DNA of 64,000 bases. Origin: JADKAV01 sp963769435 (GTDB lineage: Bacteria > Actinomycetota > Actinomycetes > S36-B12 > UBA10799). Shown here piece by piece: positions 53,475 through 62,191 of this stretch. Position 1 is the stretch's first letter. Each line of letters opens with the position of its first letter. Made by a program: the position numbers and the translations under genes. Where the stretch lies: contig CAVYLN010000001.1 of NCBI GenBank assembly GCA_963769435.1, positions 186,001 to 250,000 of the forward strand, given 5' to 3'. The notes beneath the pieces are model-generated. The model was not told the origin of the DNA and made no database searches. It was given only the letters and a program-made list of their open reading frames with translations.

Positions 53475-54098
53475 ATGTTCGGATTGGGAAAGAAGGCCGC
53501 CGACGACTCAACGACCGAGTCGGCGCCCAGCCCCGTCGCGCCCGCCGACTCCCCCGCGGCCACAGTTGGCAAAGGGCGTCCGACGCCGACCCGCAAAGAG
53601 GCCGAGGAGGCGCGCCGCCAGGCGCTGAAGGGGCCCACCGACGCCAAGACCCGTCGCAAGCTCGAGCGCGAGCACGCGCGGGCGCAGCGGATCGCGGCCC
53701 GCGAGGCCCTCATGGCAGGAGATGAACGGGCCCTTCCCGCACGGGATGCGGGCCCCGTACGCAGGTTCGTGCGCGACTACATCGACGGGCGCCGGACACT
53801 GGCTGAGTACTTCATCCCGCTGGCTGTCGTGGTGCTGATCATCGGCTTCTTCCGCAGCCCCAACATCCAGGTGATCGTGTCGTTCGTGTGGTTCCTCATG
53901 CTCGCGCTGCTCGTGGTGGACATGACCGTCCTGCTCGTGCGTCTGCGCAACGCCTTGGCCAAGCAGTTCCCGGACCCTGCCGAGCGCAAGGGCTCGATCT
54001 TCTACGGGGCGATGCGGGCGTTGCAGATCCGGCGACTGCGGCTGCCTCCGCCTAATGTGAAGGCGGGCGGCAAACCCGTGGTCCGCAAGCAGAAGTAG
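53475..54098 (+). CDS. DUF3043 membrane protein
   Basis: 207 aa from ATG 53475. Matches the actinobacterial DUF3043 family: MFGLGKK start, a basic region GRPTPTRKEAEEARRQALKG, RRFVRDYIDGRRTLAEYFIPL, two membrane helices (about 115-133 and 137-158), then FPDPAERKGSIFYGAMRALQIRR. Function unknown; its gene often sits near cytochrome bc1/aa3 and PspA loci in this phylum as far as I recall. Confidence 0.88.
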   Translation: MFGLGKKAADDSTTESAPSPVAPADSPAATVGKGRPTPTRKEAEEARRQALKGPTDAKTRRKLEREHARAQRIAAREALMAGDERALPARDAGPVRRFVRDYIDGRRTLAEYFIPLAVVVLIIGFFRSPNIQVIVSFVWFLMLALLVVDMTVLLVRLRNALAKQFPDPAERKGSIFYGAMRALQIRRLRLPPPNVKAGGKPVVRKQK

Positions 54099-54163
54099 TA
54101 CCCGACTGCCCCAGCGGATCACCGGGCGGACCCTTCCGTGGCGGCAATCAGATGGGAGCGGTG

Positions 54164-55162
54164 ATGGAACATCGGTATCTCGGCACTAGCGGACTTGTGG
54201 TCAGCGAGATGGCCTTCGGGAACTGGCTGACCCACGCGAACCAGGTCGAGCAGGACGCGGCCGTCGCCTGTGTGCACGCCGCGCTCGATGCCGGCATCAC
54301 GACGTTCGACACCGCTGATGTCTACGCCGCGACCAAGGCCGAAGAAGTGCTGGGGACCGCGCTCCGGGGACAGCGCCGGGAGGGGCTGGAGATCTTCACG
54401 AAGGTCTACTGGCCCACCGGGCCGGGCAAGAACGACAGAGGGCTGTCCCGCAAACACATCATCGAGGCGTGCCACGGGTCGCTCAGGCGCCTGGGCGTCG
54501 ACTACCTCGATCTGTATCAGGCGCACCGCTTCGACTACGAGACACCGCTGGAGGAGACTCTGCGCGCTTTCGACGACCTCGTGCGGTCCGGCAAGGTGCT
54601 GTACGTGGGCGTCTCCGAGTGGCGTGCCGAAGAGATCGAAGCCGCCGTGGAACTGGCCCGACAGATGGGTCTCGACCGGATCATCTCGAACCAACCGCAG
54701 TACAACATGCTCTATCGGGTGATCGAGACCGAGGTGATTCCCGCCTGCGAGACCCACGGCATCGGGCAGATCGTCTGGTCACCGCTGGCACAAGGGGTGC
54801 TCACCGGTAAGTACCGGCCCGGACAGCCGCACCCCCCGGGCTCACGCGCCACGGACCCCCAGGGGGCGGCGTTCATCAAACGTCTGATGAGTGACGAGAT
54901 CCTGAATGCGGTGGCCGGACTCGAGCCGATCGCCGCCGACCATGGGTTGACCATGGCGCAATTGGCGCTCGCCTGGGTCCTCCAGAACCCCTCAGTCTCC
55001 GCTGCGATCATCGGGGCCACCCGGCCCCAGCAGGTCACGGACAATGTCAAGGCCTCCGGCGTCACCCTCGAGCCCGACACGATGGCGGCGATCGACGCAG
55101 TTCTCGACGGCGTCGTCTTCCGAGATCCCTCGCTGACCCGGTCCCCGGAGGTCCGTCCATGA
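54164..55162 (+). CDS. Aldo/keto reductase, Kv-beta-like
   Basis: 332 aa from ATG 54164, with GGGAGCG as ribosome site; ATG 54152 is less likely. NADPH-dependent (beta/alpha)8 oxidoreductase. Starts HRYLGTSGLVVSEMAFGNW; the tetrad is seen in FDTADVYAA (Asp, Tyr), EIFTKVYWP (Lys) and LYQAHRFD (His). The C-terminal VLQNPSVSAAIIGATRPQQV binds the cofactor phosphate. Related to the Kv-channel beta subunit and YghZ group. Couples to the next small gene by ATGA. Confidence 0.92.
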   Translation: MEHRYLGTSGLVVSEMAFGNWLTHANQVEQDAAVACVHAALDAGITTFDTADVYAATKAEEVLGTALRGQRREGLEIFTKVYWPTGPGKNDRGLSRKHIIEACHGSLRRLGVDYLDLYQAHRFDYETPLEETLRAFDDLVRSGKVLYVGVSEWRAEEIEAAVELARQMGLDRIISNQPQYNMLYRVIETEVIPACETHGIGQIVWSPLAQGVLTGKYRPGQPHPPGSRATDPQGAAFIKRLMSDEILNAVAGLEPIAADHGLTMAQLALAWVLQNPSVSAAIIGATRPQQVTDNVKASGVTLEPDTMAAIDAVLDGVVFRDPSLTRSPEVRP

Positions 55163-55341
55163 ACTACCGATGGCGCTTCCCCAACGACGAACTGTCCGTG
55201 GCGTTCCCGACACAGGCCGATGCGGAGACCTGGATCGGTGAGGTGTGGCAGGATCTGCTGGCCGACGGCGTGGACGAGGCGACTCTCCTGGAGGAGCAAC
55301 GCATCGTCTACGGACCCATGAGTCTGCGGCCACACAACTGA
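55159..55341 (+). CDS. Small conserved hypothetical protein
   Basis: 60 aa, ATGA overlap with the aldo/keto reductase stop. MNYRWRFPNDELSVAFPTQ, WIGEVWQDLLADGVDEATL and VYGPMSLRP: strongly amphipathic, no Cys, no membrane segment. Its coupling argues it is real. Similar short proteins occur in actinobacteria; function unknown. Confidence 0.65.
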   Translation: MNYRWRFPNDELSVAFPTQADAETWIGEVWQDLLADGVDEATLLEEQRIVYGPMSLRPHN

Positions 55342-55401
55342 CGAGCACGCGCGGGGCTGCCTGACGCCCCGGCGGGAGACCGTCGTGCCCGCCTGCTTTA
55401 C

Positions 55402-55520
55402 TTGCGTTGGGGCACCCGCCCCGAGCGTTACCGAGTGAATCCAGGGGAAGTCCGGTGAGAGTCCGGCGCTGTCCCGCAACCGTGTTCCTCCCCCGGGAGG
55501 AGAGTCGGAGCACCTGGCAC
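55402..55520 (+). promoter_or_regulatory. Cobalamin (B12) riboswitch
   Basis: The core reads GGGGAAGTCCGGTGAGAGTC, then CCGGCGCTGTCCCGCAACCGTG, and the B12 box AGTCGGAGCACCTGGC at 55503-55518, a good match to AGYCMGgAgaCCkGCc. The upstream part (about 55402-55440) can form the P2-like stem. It precedes the exported barrel protein and the ECF transporter genes by about 100 nt. In such switches, adenosylcobalamin binding represses expression. The exact 5' limit is uncertain. Confidence 0.9.
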
Positions 55521-55584
55521 TTGGAAGCGGCCCGATTCTGTCGAGGTTACGGACGGCTGCCGATGCACGCGAGTCGTGTGCCTT

Positions 55585-55610
55585 CGGTCCGTGCGGACCG
55601 CTTTGGAGGA
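55585..55610 (+). promoter_or_regulatory. Riboswitch expression platform: hairpin next to the ribosome site
   Basis: A 6-bp stem CGGTCC/GGACCG with a GTGC loop (55585-55600) sits just before CTTTGGAGGA, the ribosome site of the GTG at 55616. A riboswitch-controlled shift of this or a competing helix could hide the ribosome site. No terminator T-tract is seen, so translational control is likelier. Confidence 0.5.
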
Positions 55611-55615
55611 CACGC

Positions 55616-56656
55616 GTGTTCACGAAATCACTGTTCACCGCGACGGCCGTGGGCGGCCTGTTGCTGGCCGCCAGCCCGGCTTCGGCCGACGACGCCGGGC
55701 TCTACGGAGCTGCGGACCCCACCTACGACGGCGGCTACCGGCAGGCCCTCTCCATCCTCGCCCTGCGATCGGTGGATCAGGCCGTGCCCAAGTCGGCCGT
55801 CCGTTGGCTGAAGAAACAGCAGTGCGCCGACGGCGGATTCATGGCCTACCGCGCCGATACGGCCGCCGACTGCCAGGCCCCGGATTCGGAGAACTTCTCG
55901 GGGCAGGACAGCAACACGACGGCCATGGCCGTCGCGGCCCTGCTTCAGACGGGCAACAGGAAGCCCGCGCGCAAAGCGGCGACCTGGCTGGTGAAGCACC
56001 GCAACGACGACGGCGGATGGGCCTACTACCCGGCCCCCGGGGCGGTCTCCGACACCAACTCGACCGCGCTGGCCAATGCCGCTGTCGCGGCCGTGCGCGG
56101 CAAGCAGAAGGACGGCTATCTGCGGTCGGTCCAGCAGCGCTGCTCGGCGCCGAAATCCAACCGCGGCGGGCTGGCCTTCGACACGTCGTTGCCCGAGGTG
56201 AACGACAACGCGACCGCGCAGGCCGCCTGGACGCTCGGAGGCGGGCTGACCCTCCCGTCCGCTGGGAAGATCTCAAGATCTGTGCCCGCACTGAAGTGCG
56301 CCGGGAAGAAGCGGAACCGGGCCTCGACAAAGACCGCCGCACTCGGCTACCTGGGCGCACGAATGCTGGCCGTGAAGGGTGACCTGCCGTATGGGGGCGG
56401 CTACCCCGGCACGGACTACGCGGGGGCGGCGTCAGCCACTCTGGCACTGGCCAACGCGAAGGTCGCCCGCAAGTCGGTCAACGTCTCGACGAGGTTCCTC
56501 GAGCGGTCGACGAAGACGTGGGTCACCGCGGGCGGTGACGACGCACCCGGCTCGCTGGCGATGCTGATCCTGGTGGCCGGGGCGACCGGCGAGAACCCGA
56601 AGGACTTCGGTGGCATGAACCTCATCAAACGATTGGCGAAGACACAGACATCATGA
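55616..56656 (+). CDS. Exported alpha/alpha-barrel protein of the prenyltransferase/squalene-oxidase-repeat type, candidate B12-binding protein
   Basis: 346 aa from GTG 55616 with TTTGGAGG upstream. Signal peptide about 1-24 (ending ASPASA). Repeated helix-pair units with QW-like motifs: QQCADGGFMAY (about 65), RNDDGGWAYYP (about 130), and helix starts of the form D/SNTTAMAVAAL, DTNSTALANAA, DNATAQAAWTL, DYAGAASATLAL. The same alpha6/alpha6 barrel fold builds the alpha domain of eukaryotic transcobalamin and intrinsic factor. Being first behind a B12 riboswitch suggests extracellular cobalamin binding, not terpene chemistry: no DxDD or DDxxD motif is visible. Inference. Confidence 0.8.
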   Translation: MFTKSLFTATAVGGLLLAASPASADDAGLYGAADPTYDGGYRQALSILALRSVDQAVPKSAVRWLKKQQCADGGFMAYRADTAADCQAPDSENFSGQDSNTTAMAVAALLQTGNRKPARKAATWLVKHRNDDGGWAYYPAPGAVSDTNSTALANAAVAAVRGKQKDGYLRSVQQRCSAPKSNRGGLAFDTSLPEVNDNATAQAAWTLGGGLTLPSAGKISRSVPALKCAGKKRNRASTKTAALGYLGARMLAVKGDLPYGGGYPGTDYAGAASATLALANAKVARKSVNVSTRFLERSTKTWVTAGGDDAPGSLAMLILVAGATGENPKDFGGMNLIKRLAKTQTS

Positions 56657-57474
56657 TCAAACGCGTGGTCGCGGGGATCGGCGCGACGGTGTGCACCGCC
56701 GTCGTGCTGATCCCTGCGGTCGCCCACGCCACGACCTATCGCTACTGGTCCTACTGGACCGGTGGCGACTCCTGGAGCTACTCGAGTCGCGGTCCGGGGT
56801 TCGGGGTCCCGGCCGACGGTGGTGTCGAGGGCTGGCGGTTCGTGCTGTCCCCCGCCGACGGCTCGCAGGCCGCGGCTCCGTCCACAGCGAGTTCCTTCGA
56901 ACAACTGTGCCCCGGACAGCCACCCGCCCCGGCCGGTCGGAAACGGGTCGCGGTGGTGATCGACTTCGGCCCCGCGGGTATCGCGCCGGTGGGCGAGGCA
57001 CCGCCGGCGACCTCGACGTCGTGCGTCACGGTGCCCAGTGCGGCGACCGGTCTGCAGGTGCTGCAGGAGGTGACCGAGACACGCTTCCACAGCAGTGGCC
57101 TCATCTGCGGGATCGGGGGCTTCCCCGCCCGGGAGTGCCCGGGCCAGAGCGCTGACGTCGTCGCAGAACCTGATCCAACCGGACAGCCCACCAACCAGGC
57201 CCCGTCAGTGGCTGAAGTGCCCTCCATCGCACCGACGGACAATGCGGCCGTGGTTCCCTCCGCACCCGAGCCCTCACCCACGGGCAGTCCCCCGCCCACG
57301 CCCGCAAGAACCTCCGCGCCGACCGATCAGCCCACCGCCATGGCGCTGACAGCGCCCGCGGAGCCGGTCTCCGCACAGCCGACCCAACCGCCGGCCTGGA
57401 TCGCCGCCATCGGCGCCACGATGATCGCCGTTCTGCTCGGCGTCGCCGCCTTGATCCGACGGGGCCGGCAATGA
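56653..57474 (+). CDS. Exported, membrane-anchored protein (SCO2322-like), partner in the B12 operon
   Basis: 273 aa, ATGA overlap. Signal peptide about 1-27 (AHA), a compact domain 28-160 rich in Trp/Tyr (YRYWSYWTGGDSWSY), with four Cys (CPG, SCVTV, LICGI, ARECPG) and GLQVLQEVTE, then a long Pro/Thr/Ser linker (about 165-240) and one C-terminal membrane helix with a basic tail (IAAIGATMIAVLLGVAALIRRGRQ). This layout presents a domain outside the membrane. It resembles a beta domain of the transcobalamin type in position and plan, but the homology is unproven. Confidence 0.75.
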   Translation: MIKRVVAGIGATVCTAVVLIPAVAHATTYRYWSYWTGGDSWSYSSRGPGFGVPADGGVEGWRFVLSPADGSQAAAPSTASSFEQLCPGQPPAPAGRKRVAVVIDFGPAGIAPVGEAPPATSTSCVTVPSAATGLQVLQEVTETRFHSSGLICGIGGFPARECPGQSADVVAEPDPTGQPTNQAPSVAEVPSIAPTDNAAVVPSAPEPSPTGSPPPTPARTSAPTDQPTAMALTAPAEPVSAQPTQPPAWIAAIGATMIAVLLGVAALIRRGRQ

Positions 57475-58556
57475 CCCCGCTGGGTGTGATGCTGCAGCCG
57501 GCCACCACCAGTCGGTGGCTGCATCCGGGCGCATGGTGGCTGTGGGCGCTGGGACTCGGGGCCGCGGCCACCCGCACCACCAACCCCGTGGTCCTAGGCC
57601 TGATCGTCGCGGTGGCCACGCTGGTGGTCAGCGCTCGCCGACCCCAGGCGCAGTGGGCGGGGGCCTTCGGCGTGTTCGTCCGGGTGGCCGTGATCGTGGT
57701 CGTCATCCGCGTGTTCTTCGCCGCCATCTTCGGAGTCCAGGTCGGCACGACCGAACTCTTCACCCTGCCCACCGTCGGGCTGCCGTCCTGGATGGCCGGT
57801 GTCACCCTGGGAGGCCCATTCACCGCCGAGATGCTGGCCATCGCACTCATCCAAGGGGCGCAACTGGCGACCCTGCTGATCTGTGTCGGTGCGGCGAACT
57901 CGCTGGCCAGCCCGGTGCGATTGCTCAAGGCATTGCCGTCCGGGCTCTACCACGTGGGGGTCGCCTGTATCGTCGCGCTGTCGTTGGCGCCTCGGATCAT
58001 GATCAATGTGAGAAGAGTCATGCACGCCAGGCGCATGCGCGGGCGGCCGACTCGTGGACTGCGTGCCGCGGCGGAATCCGCGGTCCCTGTGCTCGAGTCC
58101 TCCCTGGACGACGCCATCAACCTGGCTGCTGCCATGGACACCCGAGGGTACGGACGCTCCACGGCCACTGTCCCCGGCGAACGCGCGCTGCAGGCCGTCC
58201 TGCTTCTCGGTGGACTCGTGGGTATCGCCCTGGGACTGTTCGGGCTGCTAGGAGCCACGGGGTGGGGATGGGTCATCCTCGCCGCGGGCCTGGCCCTCGC
58301 GGTGGCGGGAATCGGATTGGCCGGCCGCCGGGTCCCCCGCACCCGCTACCGGCCCGACCCATGGGGCTGGCAGGAATCCCTCACAGCGGCTTCCGGGATC
58401 GGCGCCGCCGTCATCGTGTCCGCCACCGCCGCGGGCAGCCTCACCGTGCCCCTGACGTGGCCCACGCTGACGCCGTTGGCGCTCTTGAGCGTTCTTGCCG
58501 CCGCTGCCCCCTCGATAATCACCCCGACGCCGCCGCAACCCTGGGCGGCCGCATGA
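57471..58556 (+). CDS. ECF transporter transmembrane (T) component, CbiQ/EcfT family
   Basis: 361 aa, ATGA overlap at both ends. Membrane protein with about seven or eight helices. The coupling region holds the two EcfT Ala-Arg-Gly type motifs: RRMRGRPTRGLR (about residue 184) and AMDTRGYGRS (about 218). These sit in the ATPase grooves. Extra hydrophobic C-terminal segments make it longer than usual EcfT (about 265 aa). Transmits ATP-driven motion to the S component. Confidence 0.9.
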   Translation: MTPLGVMLQPATTSRWLHPGAWWLWALGLGAAATRTTNPVVLGLIVAVATLVVSARRPQAQWAGAFGVFVRVAVIVVVIRVFFAAIFGVQVGTTELFTLPTVGLPSWMAGVTLGGPFTAEMLAIALIQGAQLATLLICVGAANSLASPVRLLKALPSGLYHVGVACIVALSLAPRIMINVRRVMHARRMRGRPTRGLRAAAESAVPVLESSLDDAINLAAAMDTRGYGRSTATVPGERALQAVLLLGGLVGIALGLFGLLGATGWGWVILAAGLALAVAGIGLAGRRVPRTRYRPDPWGWQESLTAASGIGAAVIVSATAAGSLTVPLTWPTLTPLALLSVLAAAAPSIITPTPPQPWAAA

Positions 58557-60130
58557 TCACGTTCGAAGACGTCAGTTTCACCCACGAGGGTGCTTCCAGC
58601 CCATTGCTGCGCGCGATCGACCTCACCATTCCGGAGGGCGACCTGACTCTGGTCATCGGCCGGACCGGGACCGGCAAGTCCACCTTCCTGAACCTCATCA
58701 ACGGCTTGGTCCCGCACTTCACGGGTGGCACCATGCACGGCCGGGTGGCGGTCGCGGGGATGGACACCCGCACACACCCACCGCGCGACCTCGCCGGAAC
58801 CGTCGGGACGGTGGGACAGAACCCCCGCGCCGGGTTCACCACCGACACCGTCGAGGACGAACTCGCCTACACCATGGAATCCCTGGGCTACTCCCCCGAC
58901 GTGATGCGCCGCCGCGTCGAGGAGACCCTGGATCTGCTGGGTCTGGCAGGTCTACGACAGCGATCGCTCGACACCCTTTCCGGCGGTGAACAACAACGGG
59001 TCGCGATCGGTGCTGCCCTCACGGCCGGGCCACGGGTCCTTGTCCTGGACGAGCCGACCAGTGCCCTCGATCCGGCCGCAGCCGAAGAGGTACTGGCCGC
59101 CGTCGCCCGCCTCGTGCACGACCTTGCGATCACCGTCGTGATGGCCGAGCACCGACTGGAACGGGTCATCGAGTTCGCCGACCACGTCGTGCGACTCGAT
59201 GGGACGCTGACGCTGGAGGACCCGACAGCGGCCATGGCCGGTCATGGACTGCAACCGCCGGTGGTCCGACTCGGCCACGCACTCGGGTGGGAGCCGGTCC
59301 CGCTGTCCGTGCGGGCCGCCCGGCGACTGGCCCCCGAACTCAGGTCGGCGCATTTCGAGCCCGCACAGCGTCGCCAGGGTGGGGAGGCCGTGGCGGCTGT
59401 CAGACGCGCGGGCGTCACGTACGGGAGACGGCCGGCTCTGTCCGACGTCGGGATCACCCTGAGGACCAACGAGGTCACGGCCCTGATGGGCCGCAACGGT
59501 GCGGGCAAGTCCACACTGATCTCACTGCTCGCCGGATCCCGCCGCCCCGATCGAGGGACCGTGCGGGTCGCGGATGTGGACCCGGCCGAGCTACGCGGCG
59601 CCGACCTGCTGCGGCGGATCGCGTACGTCCCACAGGATCCGACTGATCTCTTCTACACCGATACCGTCCAGCGTGAGTGCGCCGAGGCCGACACTGACAC
59701 CTCGATGCCGGAAGGGTCGGCTTGGAGCCGACTCTGTGAGTTGGTGGAAACCGTCGACCCCCGGACCCACCCACGCGACCTGTCGGCCGGCCAGCAACTG
59801 GCCCTGGCGCTGGCGATCCAGTTGTCGTCCACCACGGACGTGGTTCTCCTGGACGAACCCACCCGGGGTCTGGACTATCCGGGCAAGGTCGCGTTCGGTG
59901 GATGGCTGGACCGGCTGGCCGAGGCGGGCAGCAGCGTACTGGTCGCCACTCACGACGTGGAGCTGGTCGCGGTGATCGCCGATCGCGTGATCGTGCTCGC
60001 CGACGGCGAGGTGGTCACCGACACGGACGCCCGGACCGCACTCACATCATCGCCGTCGTTCGCGCCGCAGGTCCAGAAGGTGCTCGCTCCACTGCCCGTA
60101 CTCACGGTGGAGGAAGCATGCTCGCTGTGA
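58553..60130 (+). CDS. ECF transporter ATPase, two fused ABC domains (CbiO-CbiO)
   Basis: 525 aa from ATG 58553. Domain 1 (about 1-240): GRTGTGKSTF (Walker A), LSGGEQQRVAIG (signature), LVLDEPTSALDP (Walker B) and AEHRLER (switch His). Domain 2 (about 280-515): GRNGAGKSTL, LSAGQQLALALAI (signature Gly altered), VVLLDEPTRGLDYP and ATHDVEL. In most ECF transporters the ATPases are two separate genes; here they are one chain. The long open frame before 58553 is not coding. It overlaps the S component by 13 nt. Confidence 0.93.
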   Translation: MITFEDVSFTHEGASSPLLRAIDLTIPEGDLTLVIGRTGTGKSTFLNLINGLVPHFTGGTMHGRVAVAGMDTRTHPPRDLAGTVGTVGQNPRAGFTTDTVEDELAYTMESLGYSPDVMRRRVEETLDLLGLAGLRQRSLDTLSGGEQQRVAIGAALTAGPRVLVLDEPTSALDPAAAEEVLAAVARLVHDLAITVVMAEHRLERVIEFADHVVRLDGTLTLEDPTAAMAGHGLQPPVVRLGHALGWEPVPLSVRAARRLAPELRSAHFEPAQRRQGGEAVAAVRRAGVTYGRRPALSDVGITLRTNEVTALMGRNGAGKSTLISLLAGSRRPDRGTVRVADVDPAELRGADLLRRIAYVPQDPTDLFYTDTVQRECAEADTDTSMPEGSAWSRLCELVETVDPRTHPRDLSAGQQLALALAIQLSSTTDVVLLDEPTRGLDYPGKVAFGGWLDRLAEAGSSVLVATHDVELVAVIADRVIVLADGEVVTDTDARTALTSSPSFAPQVQKVLAPLPVLTVEEACSL

Positions 60131-60975
60131 GGCAACTGCACGCGATCCCCCTGAGATGGCGCACGGTCGGCACGCTGGCCGGGGTGAGCGCGGTCGGCCT
60201 GATCGCCTTCTTCTGGCCGTTCTTCGTCGCCCCCACCAGCGTCGCCGCGGACCACGCCGCCGACGCCCCCTGGTTCTTCGCGATCCTGCTGCCGCTGGTC
60301 GTCGCGGTGCTGCTCGCGGAGGTCAGTGGCGGGGGCATGGACGCCAAGGGCGTGGCCATGCTGGCAGTGCTGGCCGCGGTCGCCACCGCAGTGCGCCCAC
60401 TCGGCGCCGGCGTGGCAGGGCTCGAGCCGATGTTCGTGATCTTGCTGCTCGGGGGACGGGCACTGGGCCCGGCGTTCGGCTTCGCCCTGGGCAGCCTGTC
60501 GCTGTTCACCTCCGCCCTGCTGACCGCAGGAGTGGGACCATGGCTGCCCTTCCAGATGATCGCCGCCGGATGGTTCGCCATGGTGGCCGGCCTGTTGCCA
60601 CAGATCCGGGGCAGAGCCGAGATCGGGATGCTCGCCGCCTACGGCGCGGTCGCCTCGGTGGCCTACGGCTTCCTCATGAACCTGTCGTTCTGGCCGTGGG
60701 CGCTGGGACAGACCAGCGAACTGTCCTTCGTCCCTGGCGCACCGCTGACAGAGAACCTGGGCCGCTGGTTCGCGTTCAACGTGGCGACGTCACTCGGCTG
60801 GGACATCCCACGTGCCGTGCTCACCGCGACTTTGACCGTACTGGCCGGCCCGGTGCTCCTGCGCGCGGTCCGCCGTGCCACACGACGAGCATCGTTCGAC
60901 GTGCCCGTGCGGTTCGAGACAGTTCCCACGAGCGCTCGCGCGGCGCAGGCGGACGGACCGCCGGTCCGCAGCTGA
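60118..60975 (+). CDS. ECF transporter substrate-binding (S) component, probably for cobalamin
   Basis: 285 aa from ATG 60118, about six or seven membrane helices. Begins with a positively charged tail and has LLGGRALGPAFGFALGSLSLFTSALLTAGVGPWLPFQM, a segment typical of ECF S components (Gly/Ala-rich, with GxxxG pairs). The substrate is inferred from the B12 riboswitch and the operon; the fold alone would allow other vitamins or cobalt. It ends convergently with a small exported protein; a weak CCGGC/GCCGG hairpin lies at 60979-60991. Confidence 0.85.
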   Translation: MLAVRQLHAIPLRWRTVGTLAGVSAVGLIAFFWPFFVAPTSVAADHAADAPWFFAILLPLVVAVLLAEVSGGGMDAKGVAMLAVLAAVATAVRPLGAGVAGLEPMFVILLLGGRALGPAFGFALGSLSLFTSALLTAGVGPWLPFQMIAAGWFAMVAGLLPQIRGRAEIGMLAAYGAVASVAYGFLMNLSFWPWALGQTSELSFVPGAPLTENLGRWFAFNVATSLGWDIPRAVLTATLTVLAGPVLLRAVRRATRRASFDVPVRFETVPTSARAAQADGPPVRS

Positions 60976-60998
60976 GACCCGGCGGTGCCGGCAAGCGC

Positions 60999-61280
60999 TC
61001 AAGCCCGGGTTTCGCAGGCCACCCGGTTGCGGTTCGGGTCCAGTTGGGTCCTCACCTGCTTGTAGACACGCGGGCACACGATGGGGGTGCGGTAGCCCTT
61101 GCGCACGATCTTCTTCTTGGCCTTCGCAGTCTTGGCGATGCCCCCCGGGTACTCCGCCCGCAGTTGCTTGCACGACTTGAAGGCCTTGGTCGGCATGGGC
61201 TCGGCGGCCGCCGGCGCGACGCCGGTCAGTGCGAAGCCTGCGGTCACAGCGGTACACACGAGGAGAGTGAGTCTGTTCAT
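60999..61280 (-). CDS. Small exported protein with an Excalibur-like Ca-binding motif
   Basis: 93 aa from ATG 61280 (ATG 61286 also in frame). Signal peptide ends about residue 26 (VAPAAAEP). The mature part has KSCKQLRAEYPGGIAKT and VRTQLDPNRNRVACE, close to the Excalibur pattern F-x-C ... LDxDxDGxACE, with Asn/Arg replacing two of the acidic positions. Function unknown. It is convergent with the S component and likely cell-surface. Confidence 0.75.
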   Translation of the reverse strand: MNRLTLLVCTAVTAGFALTGVAPAAAEPMPTKAFKSCKQLRAEYPGGIAKTAKAKKKIVRKGYRTPIVCPRVYKQVRTQLDPNRNRVACETRA

Positions 61281-61327
61281 GTTCATGCATTCGGGGCCGG
61301 GCCGTCCCCGGATTGGTCGTGATCGCG

Positions 61328-62135
61328 CTAGAAGCGACCAGCCGACGCGATCATCCTGTCGATCACCAGATCCACCGTCTGCGGCCGCAGGCCCATGCCC
61401 AGATGTGATCCCGGCACCTCGACGTTCTCGGCCCCGGGTACCACGCACGCCCGCCAGTCGACGATGCCGTCGGAGGTCGTGTAGTAGCTGATCAACTCCA
61501 CGTTCTCCGGGAATGGTCGATGCGTGGCCAGCATGTAGGGGCAGGTGCACTCCCTGGTGACGCACTTGCGCTCCCGCAACTCCGGATCTCGATGGTGAAC
61601 CACCTTCAGCACATCCACCATCGGCCTGGGGATCTCGTAGAAGGCGAACTCGTCGTTCAGCGGCGCTCCCAGACTGACCACCGTGCTGACCAGTTCCGGG
61701 TGCCTGGCACCAAGACCCCGCGCCAGCATCCCGCCCCGGCTGTGACCCACGACCATGAGTCGTTGCCCGTGGTCGGCCTCCACGGCGGCCCTGGCCACCT
61801 CCGCCAACCGATCCACGGCCCGGTCCGAACACCTCACGTTCGCCAGGATCTCCGAACGCACCACTCGGAATCCGGCACGCTTCGCGGCCACCTGCATAGG
61901 CAATGTGGCGGGGTCCCCGAAGCCGAACCCGGGCACCACCAGCACCTGTCGATCGATGGGGCTCCGGACCTCGCGTGGGTGCAGGACTGCCTTCTCGAAC
62001 TCGAGGATCTCTCCGGCGAACCGGCTTTCGGAGGCTGCTCTCGCCACCCAGCCCGGGCAGCGACTTCCACCTCCCGGGCAGCCCGCGAGGGGCCCAATGC
62101 AGGTCGGGCAGATGCATTTCTCGCCAATCGACCAT
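61328..62135 (-). CDS. Alpha/beta hydrolase (lipase/esterase type) with Cys-rich N-terminus (likely frameshift near the start)
   Basis: About 268 aa if one A is removed at 62116-62120, joining ATG 62135 (GGAGG upstream, MVDWRE) to ECICPTCIGPLAGCPGGGSRCPG. Without that, the start is unclear. Body: VLVVPGFGFGD (oxyanion loop), VVGHSRGGMLARGL (Ser), SYYTTSDGIVDWR (Asp) and VPGSHLGMGL (His). Three CxxC/CPxC-like pairs at the N-terminus could hold zinc or disulfides. Substrate unknown; diverges from the P450 gene. Confidence 0.7.
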
Positions 62136-62191
62136 GGGGAACCTCCTGCTGCGGTGATGGGATCCTCGGACCTGCGAGGCAGACTACATAC

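Noticed and set aside
60999..62135. A 378-codon open frame joining the hydrolase start to the small exported protein
   Set aside because: It joins two genes only because the frame stays open; the middle is antisense-like, Gly/Arg-rich and overlaps the real hydrolase frame.
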